Origin: Thermodesulfobacteriota bacterium
GTDB taxonomy: Bacteria > Desulfobacterota > DSM-4660 > Desulfatiglandales > Desulfatiglandaceae
Assembly (NCBI GenBank): GCA_028278625.1
Contig: JANQDY010000264.1
Location: forward strand, 1-36,407
DNA length: 36,407 nucleotides
Direction: 5' to 3'
Positions 7,421 through 15,457 of this stretch are shown one piece after another. Each line of letters starts with the position of its first letter. Within the stretch, counting starts at the first letter, position 1. The notes beneath the pieces were generated by a model that did no database searches, had not been told where the DNA came from, and saw nothing but the letters and a program-made list of their open reading frames with translations. The position numbers were made by a program, and so were the translations under genes.

Positions 7421-8968
7421 TTAATGGGCCGAAAAGAAGTCCACGATGGCACGCGTCAGGGCCTCGATGGTGTAATCCTTGGGCATCAGGTCCACGGAAA
7501 ATCCCTGTTTTTTGGCGGTCTCCCCGGTGATGGGACCGATACAGGCCACTTTGACGGTTTTCATCCATCGGTTGATCAGCTGCGCCTTGTCGGCACCGAA
7601 CATGCTGGTGAAATTGGTCACGGTGGAGCTACTGGTGAAGGTCACCATATGGATGGTCCCCGACTCCAGCAAGTCACGGATGTGGGACGTATCGCCGGTG
7701 GGAGTGACGGTCTTGTAAGCGTCCACCACGTCCACCCGCGCACCCATCTTCCGCAACTCATGGGGCAGAATTTCTCTTGCTTGTGCGGCCCTCGGAAGGA
7801 GAATGGAAACCCCTTCAGGCTTCCATTTCCTGAAGGCTTCCACCACCGCTTCGGCCCGGTATTCATGGGGCACCAGGTCCGGCGTAATACCAAAGCGTTC
7901 CCACTCCTGGGCGGTCTTGGGGCCGATGGCCCCGATCTTGAGCCCTTTTAAATCCCGCACGTCCTTGCCCAGATGATGAAGGCGTTTAAGGAAGTATTTA
8001 ACACCGTTTACCGATGTAAAGAGAAGCCACTGGTAGGTATCAAGGTTTGAGACGGCCGTATCCAGGGGGTCGAAGCTATCCGGGGGAACAATCTCAATGG
8101 TGGGAAACTGGAGGCATTCGGCGCCCAGGGCGGAGAGCTTTTGAAGGAAACCGCTGGCCTGGGCACGGGCCCGGGTGACCACGATCCGTTTGCCGAAAAG
8201 GGGTTTGGTTTCAAACCAGTTCAGTTCATCCCGCAATTTCACCACGTCCCCCACCACGATGATGGCGGGGGGTTTTAGGCCTGCTTCCGCAACCCGGCTG
8301 GCGATGGTGTTAAGGCCGCCTGAAACGGTCTTCTGCTCCGCCACCGTCCCGCGACGAATCACGGCCACGGGAGTATCCGGGGACCGGCCGTGCGCCATGA
8401 GATGATGGGCGATTTTGGGAAGATTGCCCACCCCCATGAGGAACACAATGGTGCCGGCGCCGGTGGCCAGTTTCTCCCAATTTATGTTGCTCTCCTCTTT
8501 TGATGGGTCTTCATGACCCGTCACGAAAGCCACGGTGGCCGTGTAATCCCGGTGGGTGAGGGGAATGCCGGCGTAGGCCGGGACGGAGATGGCCGAGGTG
8601 ATCCCCGGTACCACTTCAAAGGGAACCCCCTCCGCAACCAGTTCCTGGGCTTCCTCGCCTCCCCGGCCGAAGATGAACGGGTCGCCGCCTTTAAGCCGGG
8701 CCACGCTCTTGCCGGCCTTTGATTTCTCAACGATCAGGCGGTTGATGTCCCCCTGACCCATGGTGTGATCTCCCCCTTTCTTGCCCACATAGATGCGTTC
8801 CGCTTCCGGTTTGGCATATTCGAGAAAGGTTTTGTTGGCCAGATAGTCGTAAATGATCACATCCGCTTTTCGGAGGATCTCTTTTCCCTTGAGGGTCAAC
8901 AGCCCCGGATCGCCGGGTCCCGCTCCGATCAGATATACATTGCCGCTTTTCACATCTTTCCCTTCCAT
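7421..8968 (-). CDS. cobA-hemD: Uroporphyrinogen-III C-methyltransferase / uroporphyrinogen-III synthase fusion
   Basis: Two enzymes are joined in one chain. Residues about 8-250 are SUMT (CobA): [14 protein letters not shown] for the SAM site, [18 protein letters not shown] and [21 protein letters not shown]. This domain methylates uroporphyrinogen III at C-2 and C-7 on the way to siroheme and cobalamin. Residues about 260-510 are HemD, which closes and inverts ring D of hydroxymethylbilane to uroporphyrinogen III ([34 protein letters not shown]). The fusion is common in anaerobes, including sulfate reducers that need siroheme for sulfite reductase. It is the last gene of the operon, 18 bases after hemC, which makes its substrate. 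A GAGGGATC site precedes the ATG. High confidence. Confidence 0.95.
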   Translation of the reverse strand: MEGKDVKSGNVYLIGAGPGDPGLLTLKGKEILRKADVIIYDYLANKTFLEYAKPEAERIYVGKKGGDHTMGQGDINRLIVEKSKAGKSVARLKGGDPFIFGRGGEEAQELVAEGVPFEVVPGITSAISVPAYAGIPLTHRDYTATVAFVTGHEDPSKEESNINWEKLATGAGTIVFLMGVGNLPKIAHHLMAHGRSPDTPVAVIRRGTVAEQKTVSGGLNTIASRVAEAGLKPPAIIVVGDVVKLRDELNWFETKPLFGKRIVVTRARAQASGFLQKLSALGAECLQFPTIEIVPPDSFDPLDTAVSNLDTYQWLLFTSVNGVKYFLKRLHHLGKDVRDLKGLKIGAIGPKTAQEWERFGITPDLVPHEYRAEAVVEAFRKWKPEGVSILLPRAAQAREILPHELRKMGARVDVVDAYKTVTPTGDTSHIRDLLESGTIHMVTFTSSSTVTNFTSMFGADKAQLINRWMKTVKVACIGPITGETAKKQGFSVDLMPKDYTIEALTRAIVDFFSAH

Positions 8969-8986
8969 GGGATCCCTCGTCCGGGC

Positions 8987-9913
8987 TCAATGATTCGATT
9001 CATAAAGTCTTCTCAATACATCTCCCGCGCCCGAGGAGAGAATCGTTTCAGCGGCCTGAATTCCGATTTTTGCCGCATCCTCCCCCTTTCCGGTCACGGT
9101 TTCCCGGTAGATCCTGGATCCGTCCAGTTCCGCCACCAGCCCTTCAAAGGAAAGGGTGCCGTCACTGACCCGGGCAAAACCGGCAATGGGGACCTGGCAG
9201 CCCCCCTCGAGGGTCTTAAGAAAGGCCCGTTCAGCGGTCACCGCCGTGCGCGTATCCGGGTGGTCCAGAAAATCGAGCATCCGGATCGTTCCATGATCAT
9301 TCCGCCTCACTTCAAGGCCCAGGGCCCCTTGCCCCACCGCCGGAAGCACCTGGTGAAAGGGAATGGTATGGGTGATGACGCCGGAGAGTCCCAGACGGTT
9401 AAGGCCCGCCGTTGCCAGGATCACGGCCGCCATCTCCCCTGATTTGAGCTTTTTTAGCCGCGTATCCACGTTTCCCCGCAGGGGTATGAGCTCAAGATCC
9501 GGTCGAAGATTCAGCAGTTGGGCCCCCCTTCTCAAGCTGCTCGTTCCCACGCGGGCGCCCAGGGGCAAATCGTCCAGATGACGATTCTCTTTGGAAATGA
9601 GGGCATCCGAGGGATCTTCCCGCGGCGGAAAGGTGGAGAGCGTAAGCGCATCGGGCAATTGCGCGGGCACATCCTTCATGCTGTGGACCGCCACATCGAT
9701 CCGGTTAAGAAGGAGCGCTTCTTCGATTTCTTTGACAAAGAGCCCTTTTCCTCCGATTTTGGCCAGCGGCGTGTCCAGGATTTTATCGCCGGTGGTTTTG
9801 ATTTTGATGAGATCCACACCAATGCCGGAATAGCGGATCTCCAGTTGTTCCTTGATCCATTCGCTTTGCTTGAGGGCCAGTTTGCTGCCCCGGGTACCGA
9901 TTCTGATGTTCAT
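8987..9913 (-). CDS. hemC: Hydroxymethylbilane synthase
   Basis: This enzyme (porphobilinogen deaminase) polymerises four porphobilinogen units into hydroxymethylbilane in the cytoplasm. Seen in the sequence: RIGTRGSKLAL at the N-terminus, VHSMKDVP with the catalytic aspartate D81, the LRRGAQLL arginine stretch that handles substrate carboxylates, RGNVDTRLKKL, and GGCQVPI, whose C239 should hold the dipyrromethane cofactor. Length (308) is normal. The gene begins 6 bases after ispD ends and is followed closely by the cobA-hemD fusion that uses its product, so the three are probably one transcript. The ribosome binding site is weak, suggesting translational coupling to ispD. Confidence 0.96.
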   Translation of the reverse strand: MNIRIGTRGSKLALKQSEWIKEQLEIRYSGIGVDLIKIKTTGDKILDTPLAKIGGKGLFVKEIEEALLLNRIDVAVHSMKDVPAQLPDALTLSTFPPREDPSDALISKENRHLDDLPLGARVGTSSLRRGAQLLNLRPDLELIPLRGNVDTRLKKLKSGEMAAVILATAGLNRLGLSGVITHTIPFHQVLPAVGQGALGLEVRRNDHGTIRMLDFLDHPDTRTAVTAERAFLKTLEGGCQVPIAGFARVSDGTLSFEGLVAELDGSRIYRETVTGKGEDAAKIGIQAAETILSSGAGDVLRRLYESNH

Positions 9914-9919
9914 GATTTT

Positions 9920-10621
9920 TCAGTGGGAAAGTTCCAGTTTCAATAGAAATTCCGCCAGTGCCAGATCGTGGGGTGTGGTCACCTTGATGTTTTTTTCGAT
10001 TCCCGGTACCACTCTCACCGGAATACCCAGTTTCTCCACCAGATAAGCATCGTCGGTGGCTTCACGCATGCCGTTTGTCACGGCTTCCCGGTGGGCTTTC
10101 AGGATGTCTTCATAATGGAAGGCCTGAGGCGTTTGAACCATCCATACCTTTGTTCGGTCAAAGGTGGCGGTCACATGACGGGTTTCGCTGACCTTTTTGA
10201 CGGTCTCCTTGGCGGGAAGGGCAGCAATGGCGGCACGGTATTGAATGGCCGCTTTGATGACCTCTTTCACCAGCTCCGGCGTGATCATGGGCCGCACCCC
10301 GTCATGGATCAGAACCAGCTCATACTTTCCGTTGGTGGCCAAAAGCCCCTTTCGGACGGAATCCTGCCTCAGCTCGCCTCCGGGAACCACCTCCCTGACC
10401 TTGCCAATGGCATATTTTTCCACGATTTCGCGCCGGCAGTAGGAGACATCTTCTGAGGGGACCACCAGAACAATGGCGTCCAGCAGGGGACAGCTCTGGA
10501 GCACATCCAGGGTGATGGCCAGTATGGGCCGGTCAAGAAGGTGCAGGTACTGTTTGGCACAGTCACCTCCCATTCGCACGCCGGTGCCGGCGGCGGGTAC
10601 GATGGCCACGGTCTTGGGCAA
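9920..10621 (-). CDS. ispD: 2-C-methyl-D-erythritol 4-phosphate cytidylyltransferase
   Basis: IspD couples methylerythritol phosphate to CTP in the non-mevalonate isoprenoid pathway. The N-terminal nucleotide site PAAGTGVRMGG with KQYLHLLDRP is clear, followed by VPGGELRQDSV and LIHDGVRPMIT, and a late DDAYLVEKLG segment; these match the family over 233 residues. The start is TTG, placed 5 bases after a GAGGT site; no better ATG exists in frame. A hairpin terminator lies immediately upstream (10633-10669), so expression of ispD-hemC-hemD may be partly separated from the genes before it. The pairing of an isoprenoid gene with heme genes has no direct biochemical link that I can see. Confidence 0.94.
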   Translation of the reverse strand: MPKTVAIVPAAGTGVRMGGDCAKQYLHLLDRPILAITLDVLQSCPLLDAIVLVVPSEDVSYCRREIVEKYAIGKVREVVPGGELRQDSVRKGLLATNGKYELVLIHDGVRPMITPELVKEVIKAAIQYRAAIAALPAKETVKKVSETRHVTATFDRTKVWMVQTPQAFHYEDILKAHREAVTNGMREATDDAYLVEKLGIPVRVVPGIEKNIKVTTPHDLALAEFLLKLELSH

Positions 10622-10632
10622 TGCTTACCTCG

Positions 10633-10669
10633 AAAAAAGCAGGGGGGCCAAAAGACCCCATCTGTCTGC
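10633..10669 (-). terminator. Predicted hairpin terminator before ispD
   Basis: Read on the minus strand, GCAG...GGGG, a short loop, CCCC...CTGC and then TTTTTT form a two-tier stem with a T-tract. It lies between the stop of the Rho-N-like gene and the TTG start of ispD, ending just before the ispD ribosome binding site. It could end transcription from coaBC onward or act as an attenuator. Confidence 0.5.
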
Positions 10670-10686
10670 TTCATGCCGAAAAGGAA

Positions 10687-11076
10687 TCAGTTTCTGGCGG
10701 CTTTCCGGGTCTGCTTTTTCAGGCGATTGATTCGCCGCCTCAGGATATTGATCTGTTTGGCATCTTTGGTTTCAAGAACCTCCGCCTTCTTGGACCTCAA
10801 TTCAACGATCTTGGTCTTCAGTTCTTTGATGCTCGCCTTGTCCTTCTTCCCTTTCTTCTTTAAAGAGGGGTCTTCCAGGCCGTAGTACTTCCGGATGATC
10901 GACAGCAACTCCCCTTTTCCCATGGCGGTCACGCCCACGGCGTCGGGGATCTCCTTTGCCACCTCTTTTAGTTCAACCACCGTCATTTTGACCAAGGGCT
11001 TCTTGAACTCGGGTGCCTTCGGCTTGGTTTCTTCCGCGCCTTCGGCTTTTGTTTCTTCTTTTGTTTCGTCTGACAT
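10687..11076 (-). CDS. Rho-N/SAP-like domain protein with C-terminal coiled coil
   Basis: The N-terminal 25 residues are acidic and low complexity. Residues about 30-66 (MTVVELKEVAKEI through GKGELLSIIRKYYG) follow the helix-extended-loop-helix pattern of the Rho termination factor N-terminal or SAP-type nucleic-acid-binding domain. Residues about 72-129 are strongly basic with heptad-like leucines and isoleucines, ending LRRRINRLKKQTRKAARN, so a coiled coil or RNA-binding tail is likely. It is much too short to be Rho. A well-placed AGGAGA precedes the ATG. It lies between slipin and ispD in the same direction. A nucleic-acid-binding role is inferred from the domain alone. Confidence 0.75.
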   Translation of the reverse strand: MSDETKEETKAEGAEETKPKAPEFKKPLVKMTVVELKEVAKEIPDAVGVTAMGKGELLSIIRKYYGLEDPSLKKKGKKDKASIKELKTKIVELRSKKAEVLETKDAKQINILRRRINRLKKQTRKAARN

Positions 11077-11174
11077 GGTGTTGTTCTCCTGATTTTTCTC
11101 TCCAGAAATGGTTTCACAGTCTCAAGCGAGCACCCCTTTTAGCACAATCATCTTAAGAAATGCAACACAAGCCC

Positions 11175-11921
11175 CTATTTTTCCATTCCATTCCGGATAA
11201 AGGGCGTCAAAAGATCAATGGGGATGGGAAAAAGGGTGGTGGAATTGCTTTCAGAGGATATTTCTCTCAGCGTCTGAAGGTATCTCAGCTGCAGGGCTTC
11301 GGGATGCTGATGAATGATCTCCGCGGCATCCGCCAAACGGTTGGCGGCCTGGTATTCCCCTTCCGCGGCAATGACCTTGGCCCGCCGCTCACGCTCAGCC
11401 TCCGCCTGCCGGGCCATGGCCCGCTGCATTTCCTGGGGAAGATCGATGTGCTTCACTTCCACCGTCGCCACCTTGATGCCCCAGGGGTCCGTGTGTTTGT
11501 CCAGGATGGCCTGCAACTGGGTATTGATCTTTTCCCTTTCCGCAAGCAGCTCATCCAGTTCCACCTGACCGCAGACGCTTCGAAGGGTCGTTTGTGCCAA
11601 TTGGGATGTGGCAAAAAGATAGTTTTCCACCTCAACGGTGGCGTTGTTGGGATTCATGACCCTGAAATAAACCACGGCATTCACTTTGACTGAGACATTG
11701 TCCCGGGTAATCACATCCTGGCTCGGCACATCCATTGCCACGAGCCTCAGGCTCACCTTCACCATTTTATCGATGACCGGGATCAGGATGATGAGACCGG
11801 GTCCCTTGGTCTTGATCAGTCGGCCGAGTCTGAAAATCACGCCCCGTTCGTATTCCCTCAAAACCCGTATGGCACTCGCCAAAAAAAGACCGATCAACAC
11901 CGCCGCCAAAATATAGAACAT
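11175..11921 (-). CDS. Slipin (stomatin/SPFH-family membrane protein)
   Basis: One N-terminal hydrophobic segment (about residues 2-18) is followed by the SPFH/band-7 domain: [48 protein letters not shown] and the helical [18 protein letters not shown] tract that drives oligomerisation. Length 248 is typical of prokaryotic slipins. These proteins form membrane rings or microdomains. Bacterial slipins are characteristically encoded next to an NfeD protease, as here (22-base gap after nfeD), and the protease is thought to act on the slipin C-terminus. GGGAGG precedes the ATG. High confidence in family; cellular role by family knowledge. Confidence 0.93.
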   Translation of the reverse strand: MFYILAAVLIGLFLASAIRVLREYERGVIFRLGRLIKTKGPGLIILIPVIDKMVKVSLRLVAMDVPSQDVITRDNVSVKVNAVVYFRVMNPNNATVEVENYLFATSQLAQTTLRSVCGQVELDELLAEREKINTQLQAILDKHTDPWGIKVATVEVKHIDLPQEMQRAMARQAEAERERRAKVIAAEGEYQAANRLADAAEIIHQHPEALQLRYLQTLREISSESNSTTLFPIPIDLLTPFIRNGMEK

Positions 11922-11943
11922 GACTTACCTCCCAGAAAAAAAG

Positions 11944-13254
11944 TTAAGGCGCTTGGTCCGGCACTTTTCGCACATTGAGCAGCAGACCGTTGATGCCGGT
12001 GACTTCCACGGATTCCCCCGGCAAAATGGGCTCCTCTGAAAAAGCCCGCCAGTATTCACCGTGGACAAAGACCAACCCCTCGGGGTCAATCAATTCCTTG
12101 ACCACCCCGCTTTCTCCCACAATACCTTCAGAGCCGCCCGTGGGCCTGTTTCTTAAGGCACGAAACGCAACGCCCGCCACCACCACGAAAAAGCCGCCCA
12201 CCAGCACGATGGTCGGCATCATTAACTTCAGGGAGACCCGCATGTTTTCAAAAAGCATGAGCGAGCCCAGGGTCAGGGCGATAAGGCCACCGATGGACAG
12301 AATTCCATAGCTGGTCACCTTTACTTCCGCAATGAAAAAGATGATGGCCAGAAAGATAAGAACAACGCCCGCATAGTTGACGGGAAGGGTTTGAAAGGAG
12401 AAAAACGCCAGAACCAGGCTGATGGCGCCGATAACACCGGGGAAAATGGCACCTGGATGGGACAATTCAAAATAGAGACCCGCCAGACCGATCATCATCA
12501 GAATGTAGGCGATATTGGGGTCGCTGATGATTTTGAGGATTCTGTCCCGCAGACCCGGTTTGAAATGGATGACATGAAGCCCTTTGGTTTTGAGAGTGGT
12601 CTCGCCCGATGGGAGTCGGACCCCGCGCCCGTCCAGGGATTTTAGAAGATCATCCATGTCCTCCACCACCAGATCCACCACATTATTTTTTTGGGCTTCC
12701 TCGGCGGTGATGGAGACGCTTTCGCGAATGGCCTTTTCCACCCATTCACCGTTTTTCCCCTTCTGTTCCGCAATGCCCCGGCCGTAGGAGGCCATGTCAT
12801 TCACCACTTTTTCACTCATGGCGCCATCAATATCCTTGCCGCCGGCACCCACAGGATGCGCGGCACCGATATTGGTGCCGGTGGCCATTGCGGCAATGTG
12901 CCCCGCAACGGTCACCATCACGCCGGCAGATGCGGCCCCCGCGCCCTTGGGACCCACGTAAACCACCACCGGTACGGGTGAATTCAGAATGGCTTTGACA
13001 ATGGTGCGCATGGATGAGCCCAAGCCACCGGGGGTATCCAGGCGGATAATCGCAACCGCCGCGCCCCGGGCCGTTGCTTCCTTAAGCCCCCGGGAAACGA
13101 AATCGGCCGTGGCCGGGTTGATGGGGCCCTCCAGTTCGATGACAAAGGCGGATCCCCCATCCTTGGAAATTGCGGTGGTGCAAGGCAGGATTAAGAGCAG
13201 CGTAAGCGCTGCGGCAAAAAGGAAGATGGTGTTCTTTGATGATGCGTCTCTCAT
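11944..13254 (-). CDS. nfeD: NfeD membrane-bound serine protease (long form)
   Basis: The ATG at 13254 is preferred because GGAGGT lies 8 bases upstream, giving 436 residues; a longer frame lacks a site. A signal or anchor sequence (about residues 9-29) leads into a ClpP-like serine protease domain: LDTPGGLGSSMRTIVKAI, GAGAASAGVMV with the predicted nucleophile Ser, and the GTNIGAAHPVG segment. The catalytic lysine is probably in the KVVNDMASYGR helix. Several membrane segments (about 230-350) and a C-terminal OB-fold NfeD domain (GESGVVKELI to VTGINGLLLNVRK) follow. The long architecture, with the slipin next door, matches NfeD1b-type quality-control proteases. It starts 1 base after the uracil-DNA glycosylase stop, suggesting coupling. 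Confidence 0.92.
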   Translation of the reverse strand: MRDASSKNTIFLFAAALTLLLILPCTTAISKDGGSAFVIELEGPINPATADFVSRGLKEATARGAAVAIIRLDTPGGLGSSMRTIVKAILNSPVPVVVYVGPKGAGAASAGVMVTVAGHIAAMATGTNIGAAHPVGAGGKDIDGAMSEKVVNDMASYGRGIAEQKGKNGEWVEKAIRESVSITAEEAQKNNVVDLVVEDMDDLLKSLDGRGVRLPSGETTLKTKGLHVIHFKPGLRDRILKIISDPNIAYILMMIGLAGLYFELSHPGAIFPGVIGAISLVLAFFSFQTLPVNYAGVVLIFLAIIFFIAEVKVTSYGILSIGGLIALTLGSLMLFENMRVSLKLMMPTIVLVGGFFVVVAGVAFRALRNRPTGGSEGIVGESGVVKELIDPEGLVFVHGEYWRAFSEEPILPGESVEVTGINGLLLNVRKVPDQAP

Positions 13255-13255
13255 T

Positions 13256-14029
13256 TCATTTGACCTCCATCCCCAGTTTGCCCATGATGCTTTTGACATC
13301 GTCCCAGACGGGCCTTTTGGCGCCTGGGTTTCTCAGCAGATAGGCCGGGTGAAAAGTGGGCATCAGCGGGACCCCTTCATAAGCGCGCCAATGGCCCCGG
13401 TCCCGGGTGATCCTGAAACCACTCCCCAGAAGTGCCTGACCCGAGACCCGGCCCAAAGTGCAGATCACTTCCGGTGAAATGATCTCCAACTGGGCCTTTA
13501 GGAAAGGAAGACATTTGGCGATTTCATGGGGATTGGGGTCACGGTTGCCCGGGGGCCGGCATTTGACCACATTGCAGATATAAACCGCTTCCCTTTTGAT
13601 ACCCATGCCGTTTTCAATGATCCGGGTGAGGAGTTCTCCTGCTTTTCCAACGAAGGGTCGTCCGGTCTTGTCTTCGTCAAACCCCGGGCCCTCGCCCACG
13701 AAAACCAGCCGCGCCTTTTCGTTGCCTTCCCCGAACACCAGGTTTGTTCGTCCTTTATTGAGGCTGCACCGCCGGCAGTCGCCCATGTGGGCCCTCAGTG
13801 CCTTGAGGGATTCAAAACCGGGTGGATCGGGCTTATTTGGAACGGCAACCGGTGCCTCCGGGGGCTTGGACTCGGTTCGCGGTTTCCCAGGTTTCGGCGC
13901 AACCGGTCCGTCCATGAAATCGAGGGAGCCCTTTTTGAGCATGGGTGAGGGAAGCCCCATCTCTTTTGAGGCCAGGAGCAGCCGTCTGGCTTCAGAAAAG
14001 ATCTCTTTTAGTTCTTCTCGATGGTTCAA
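13256..14029 (-). CDS. Uracil-DNA glycosylase, family 4 (iron-sulfur)
   Basis: Family 4 uracil-DNA glycosylases remove uracil from DNA and carry a [4Fe-4S] cluster. The sequence shows CRRCSL, GEGPGFDEDKTGRPFVGKAG (uracil-recognition loop), VYICNVVKCRPPGNRDP and KCLPFL, which together give the four cluster cysteines, and the C-terminal FHPAYLLRNP catalytic-side motif. The first about 75 residues are a proline- and lysine-rich linker, as in the SPO1-polymerase-like forms. The start is TTG overlapping the coaBC stop by 4 bases (TTGA), with AAGGATG upstream. Its place between coaBC and nfeD suggests a housekeeping transcript rather than an inducible repair unit. Confidence 0.93.
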   Translation of the reverse strand: MNHREELKEIFSEARRLLLASKEMGLPSPMLKKGSLDFMDGPVAPKPGKPRTESKPPEAPVAVPNKPDPPGFESLKALRAHMGDCRRCSLNKGRTNLVFGEGNEKARLVFVGEGPGFDEDKTGRPFVGKAGELLTRIIENGMGIKREAVYICNVVKCRPPGNRDPNPHEIAKCLPFLKAQLEIISPEVICTLGRVSGQALLGSGFRITRDRGHWRAYEGVPLMPTFHPAYLLRNPGAKRPVWDDVKSIMGKLGMEVK

Positions 14030-15225
14030 GGGCGTTCATCCTTAAATTTTAGGGCCCTGTCCAGGATCAGATGCGCAACTTCCGTCTTTTTCATGAGCGG
14101 CGAATCCTCCACGCGGCCATCCGCATACATGATTTTTACGGCATTGGTGTCCGTCTGAAATCCCGCGTCCGATCTGGACACATCGTTTGCAACAATCATG
14201 TCCAGGTTTTTTTTGTGGATCTTCTTCCGGGCATTCTGAAGCAGGTCTTCGGTTTCCGCCGCAAATCCCACCAGGATGACGGGATCATGTTTTTTGTTTT
14301 CACCCAAAAGGGCCAGGATGTCAGGATTCTTGGCCATTTCGAGGGTCAGGTCATCGGCCCCCTTCTTGACCTTTTGATCCGCCGTTTCCTTGGGTCGGTA
14401 ATCGGAAACCGCTGCCGCCTTGATGATGATGTGGCATCCCTTTTGATGTTCAAACACCGCATTTCGCATCTCCAAAGCGGTGTTGACGGGACAGAAGGTG
14501 ACATGGGCCGGAACTTTCAAGTGGGCGGGGCCGCTGACCAGCACCACCTCCGCGCCCCGCTGGACGGCCGCCCGGGCCAGGGCGTAACCCATCTTGCCGG
14601 AGGACCGGTTGGAAATAAATCTCACGGGGTCGATGAATTCGGTGGTGGGACCGGCGGTCACCAGAACTTTGAGCCCGGCAAGGTCCTTTTCCCCCAAAAG
14701 GATCATGGCCTCTTCAAGAATATGGCCCGGTTCCGGCAACCGTCCCGTTCCCTCACTGCCGCAGGCCAGTTCGCCGCTGCCGGGGGGCATGATGAAAAAC
14801 CCCCTTTTTTTGAGCAGTGTCAGATTGTCCTGAACCGCCGGGTTTTGGAACATCCGGTCGTTCATGGCAGGGCAAATCAGGGTTTTTGCGGTGGCCGCCA
14901 AAAGGCAGGTGGACAGAAAATCATCACCGATACCGTGGGCGATTTTGCCGATAATGTTGGCGGTTGCCGGCGCAACAATGATGAGGTCCGCCTCCTGGCC
15001 GCAGCGGATGTGGTCCATGGGGGTCTCTTCCCGGCCGAACATGCGGGTGATGACCCTGTTTCCGGACAGGGTTTCAAAGGTGAGCGGGGTCACGAACCAG
15101 GTGGCGCTCTCGGTCATGGCCACTTCCACCTGCAGGTTCTCTTTGACCAGCAGCCGCACCAGTTCAGCGGCTTTGTAAGCGGCGATGCCGCCGGTGACTC
15201 CCAGGAGGATTTTTTTGCTTTTCAA
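14026..15225 (-). CDS. coaBC: Phosphopantothenoylcysteine decarboxylase / synthetase
   Basis: This bifunctional enzyme joins cysteine to 4'-phosphopantothenate and then decarboxylates the product, two steps of coenzyme A synthesis. The N-terminal flavoprotein CoaC part shows GVTGGIAAYKAAELVRLL, PATANIIGKIAHGIGDD, PAMNDRMFQNP and GSGELACGSEGTGR. The C-terminal CoaB part begins near residue 185 with VTAGPTTEFIDPVRFISN and SSGKMGYALA. Length 399 is normal. The start is TTG, 6 bases after GAGGT; no in-frame ATG is better placed. It is the first gene of the minus-strand operon and is transcribed away from the caspase-like gene, so the 230-base gap should hold its promoter. Confidence 0.96.
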   Translation of the reverse strand: MKSKKILLGVTGGIAAYKAAELVRLLVKENLQVEVAMTESATWFVTPLTFETLSGNRVITRMFGREETPMDHIRCGQEADLIIVAPATANIIGKIAHGIGDDFLSTCLLAATAKTLICPAMNDRMFQNPAVQDNLTLLKKRGFFIMPPGSGELACGSEGTGRLPEPGHILEEAMILLGEKDLAGLKVLVTAGPTTEFIDPVRFISNRSSGKMGYALARAAVQRGAEVVLVSGPAHLKVPAHVTFCPVNTALEMRNAVFEHQKGCHIIIKAAAVSDYRPKETADQKVKKGADDLTLEMAKNPDILALLGENKKHDPVILVGFAAETEDLLQNARKKIHKKNLDMIVANDVSRSDAGFQTDTNAVKIMYADGRVEDSPLMKKTEVAHLILDRALKFKDERP

Positions 15226-15457
15226 TGGGTTACCTCAATGAGACCGCGGCCTCTCAAATTGAAGGGTTCTTTAAAAGAGTTGGTTGGATTCAGTTTAGAA
15301 GAGTGAGGCCCGGGTGTCAAGACGGAGATTATGGTGGCGGCACAAACCCGTCCATCATCCGTCATGGGATTCATTTCCTTTGATCTTGATTAATAAACCC
15401 ACGCCGGGTATTCTGTGGTTAATCGGTACGCAACTTGAACAAAAGGGGATGAAGAAA
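15226..15457. other. Divergent intergenic region
   Basis: About 230 bases separate the minus-strand coaBC operon from the plus-strand caspase-like gene, so promoters for both should be here. I see no convincing -35/-10 pair. A plus-strand frame runs through most of it but lacks a ribosome binding site; the caspase-like protein starts at its end. Confidence 0.5.

Noticed and set aside
7381..7425. Inverted repeat AAGGCA/TGCCTT after cobA-hemD considered as a terminator
   Set aside because: On the minus strand the stem is followed by an A-run, not a T-run, so it is not a canonical terminator for that operon.
14071..15306. Plus-strand 411-codon open frame
   Set aside because: Antisense to coaBC over its whole length; coaBC motifs are unmistakable, so this is a shadow of a GC-rich gene.
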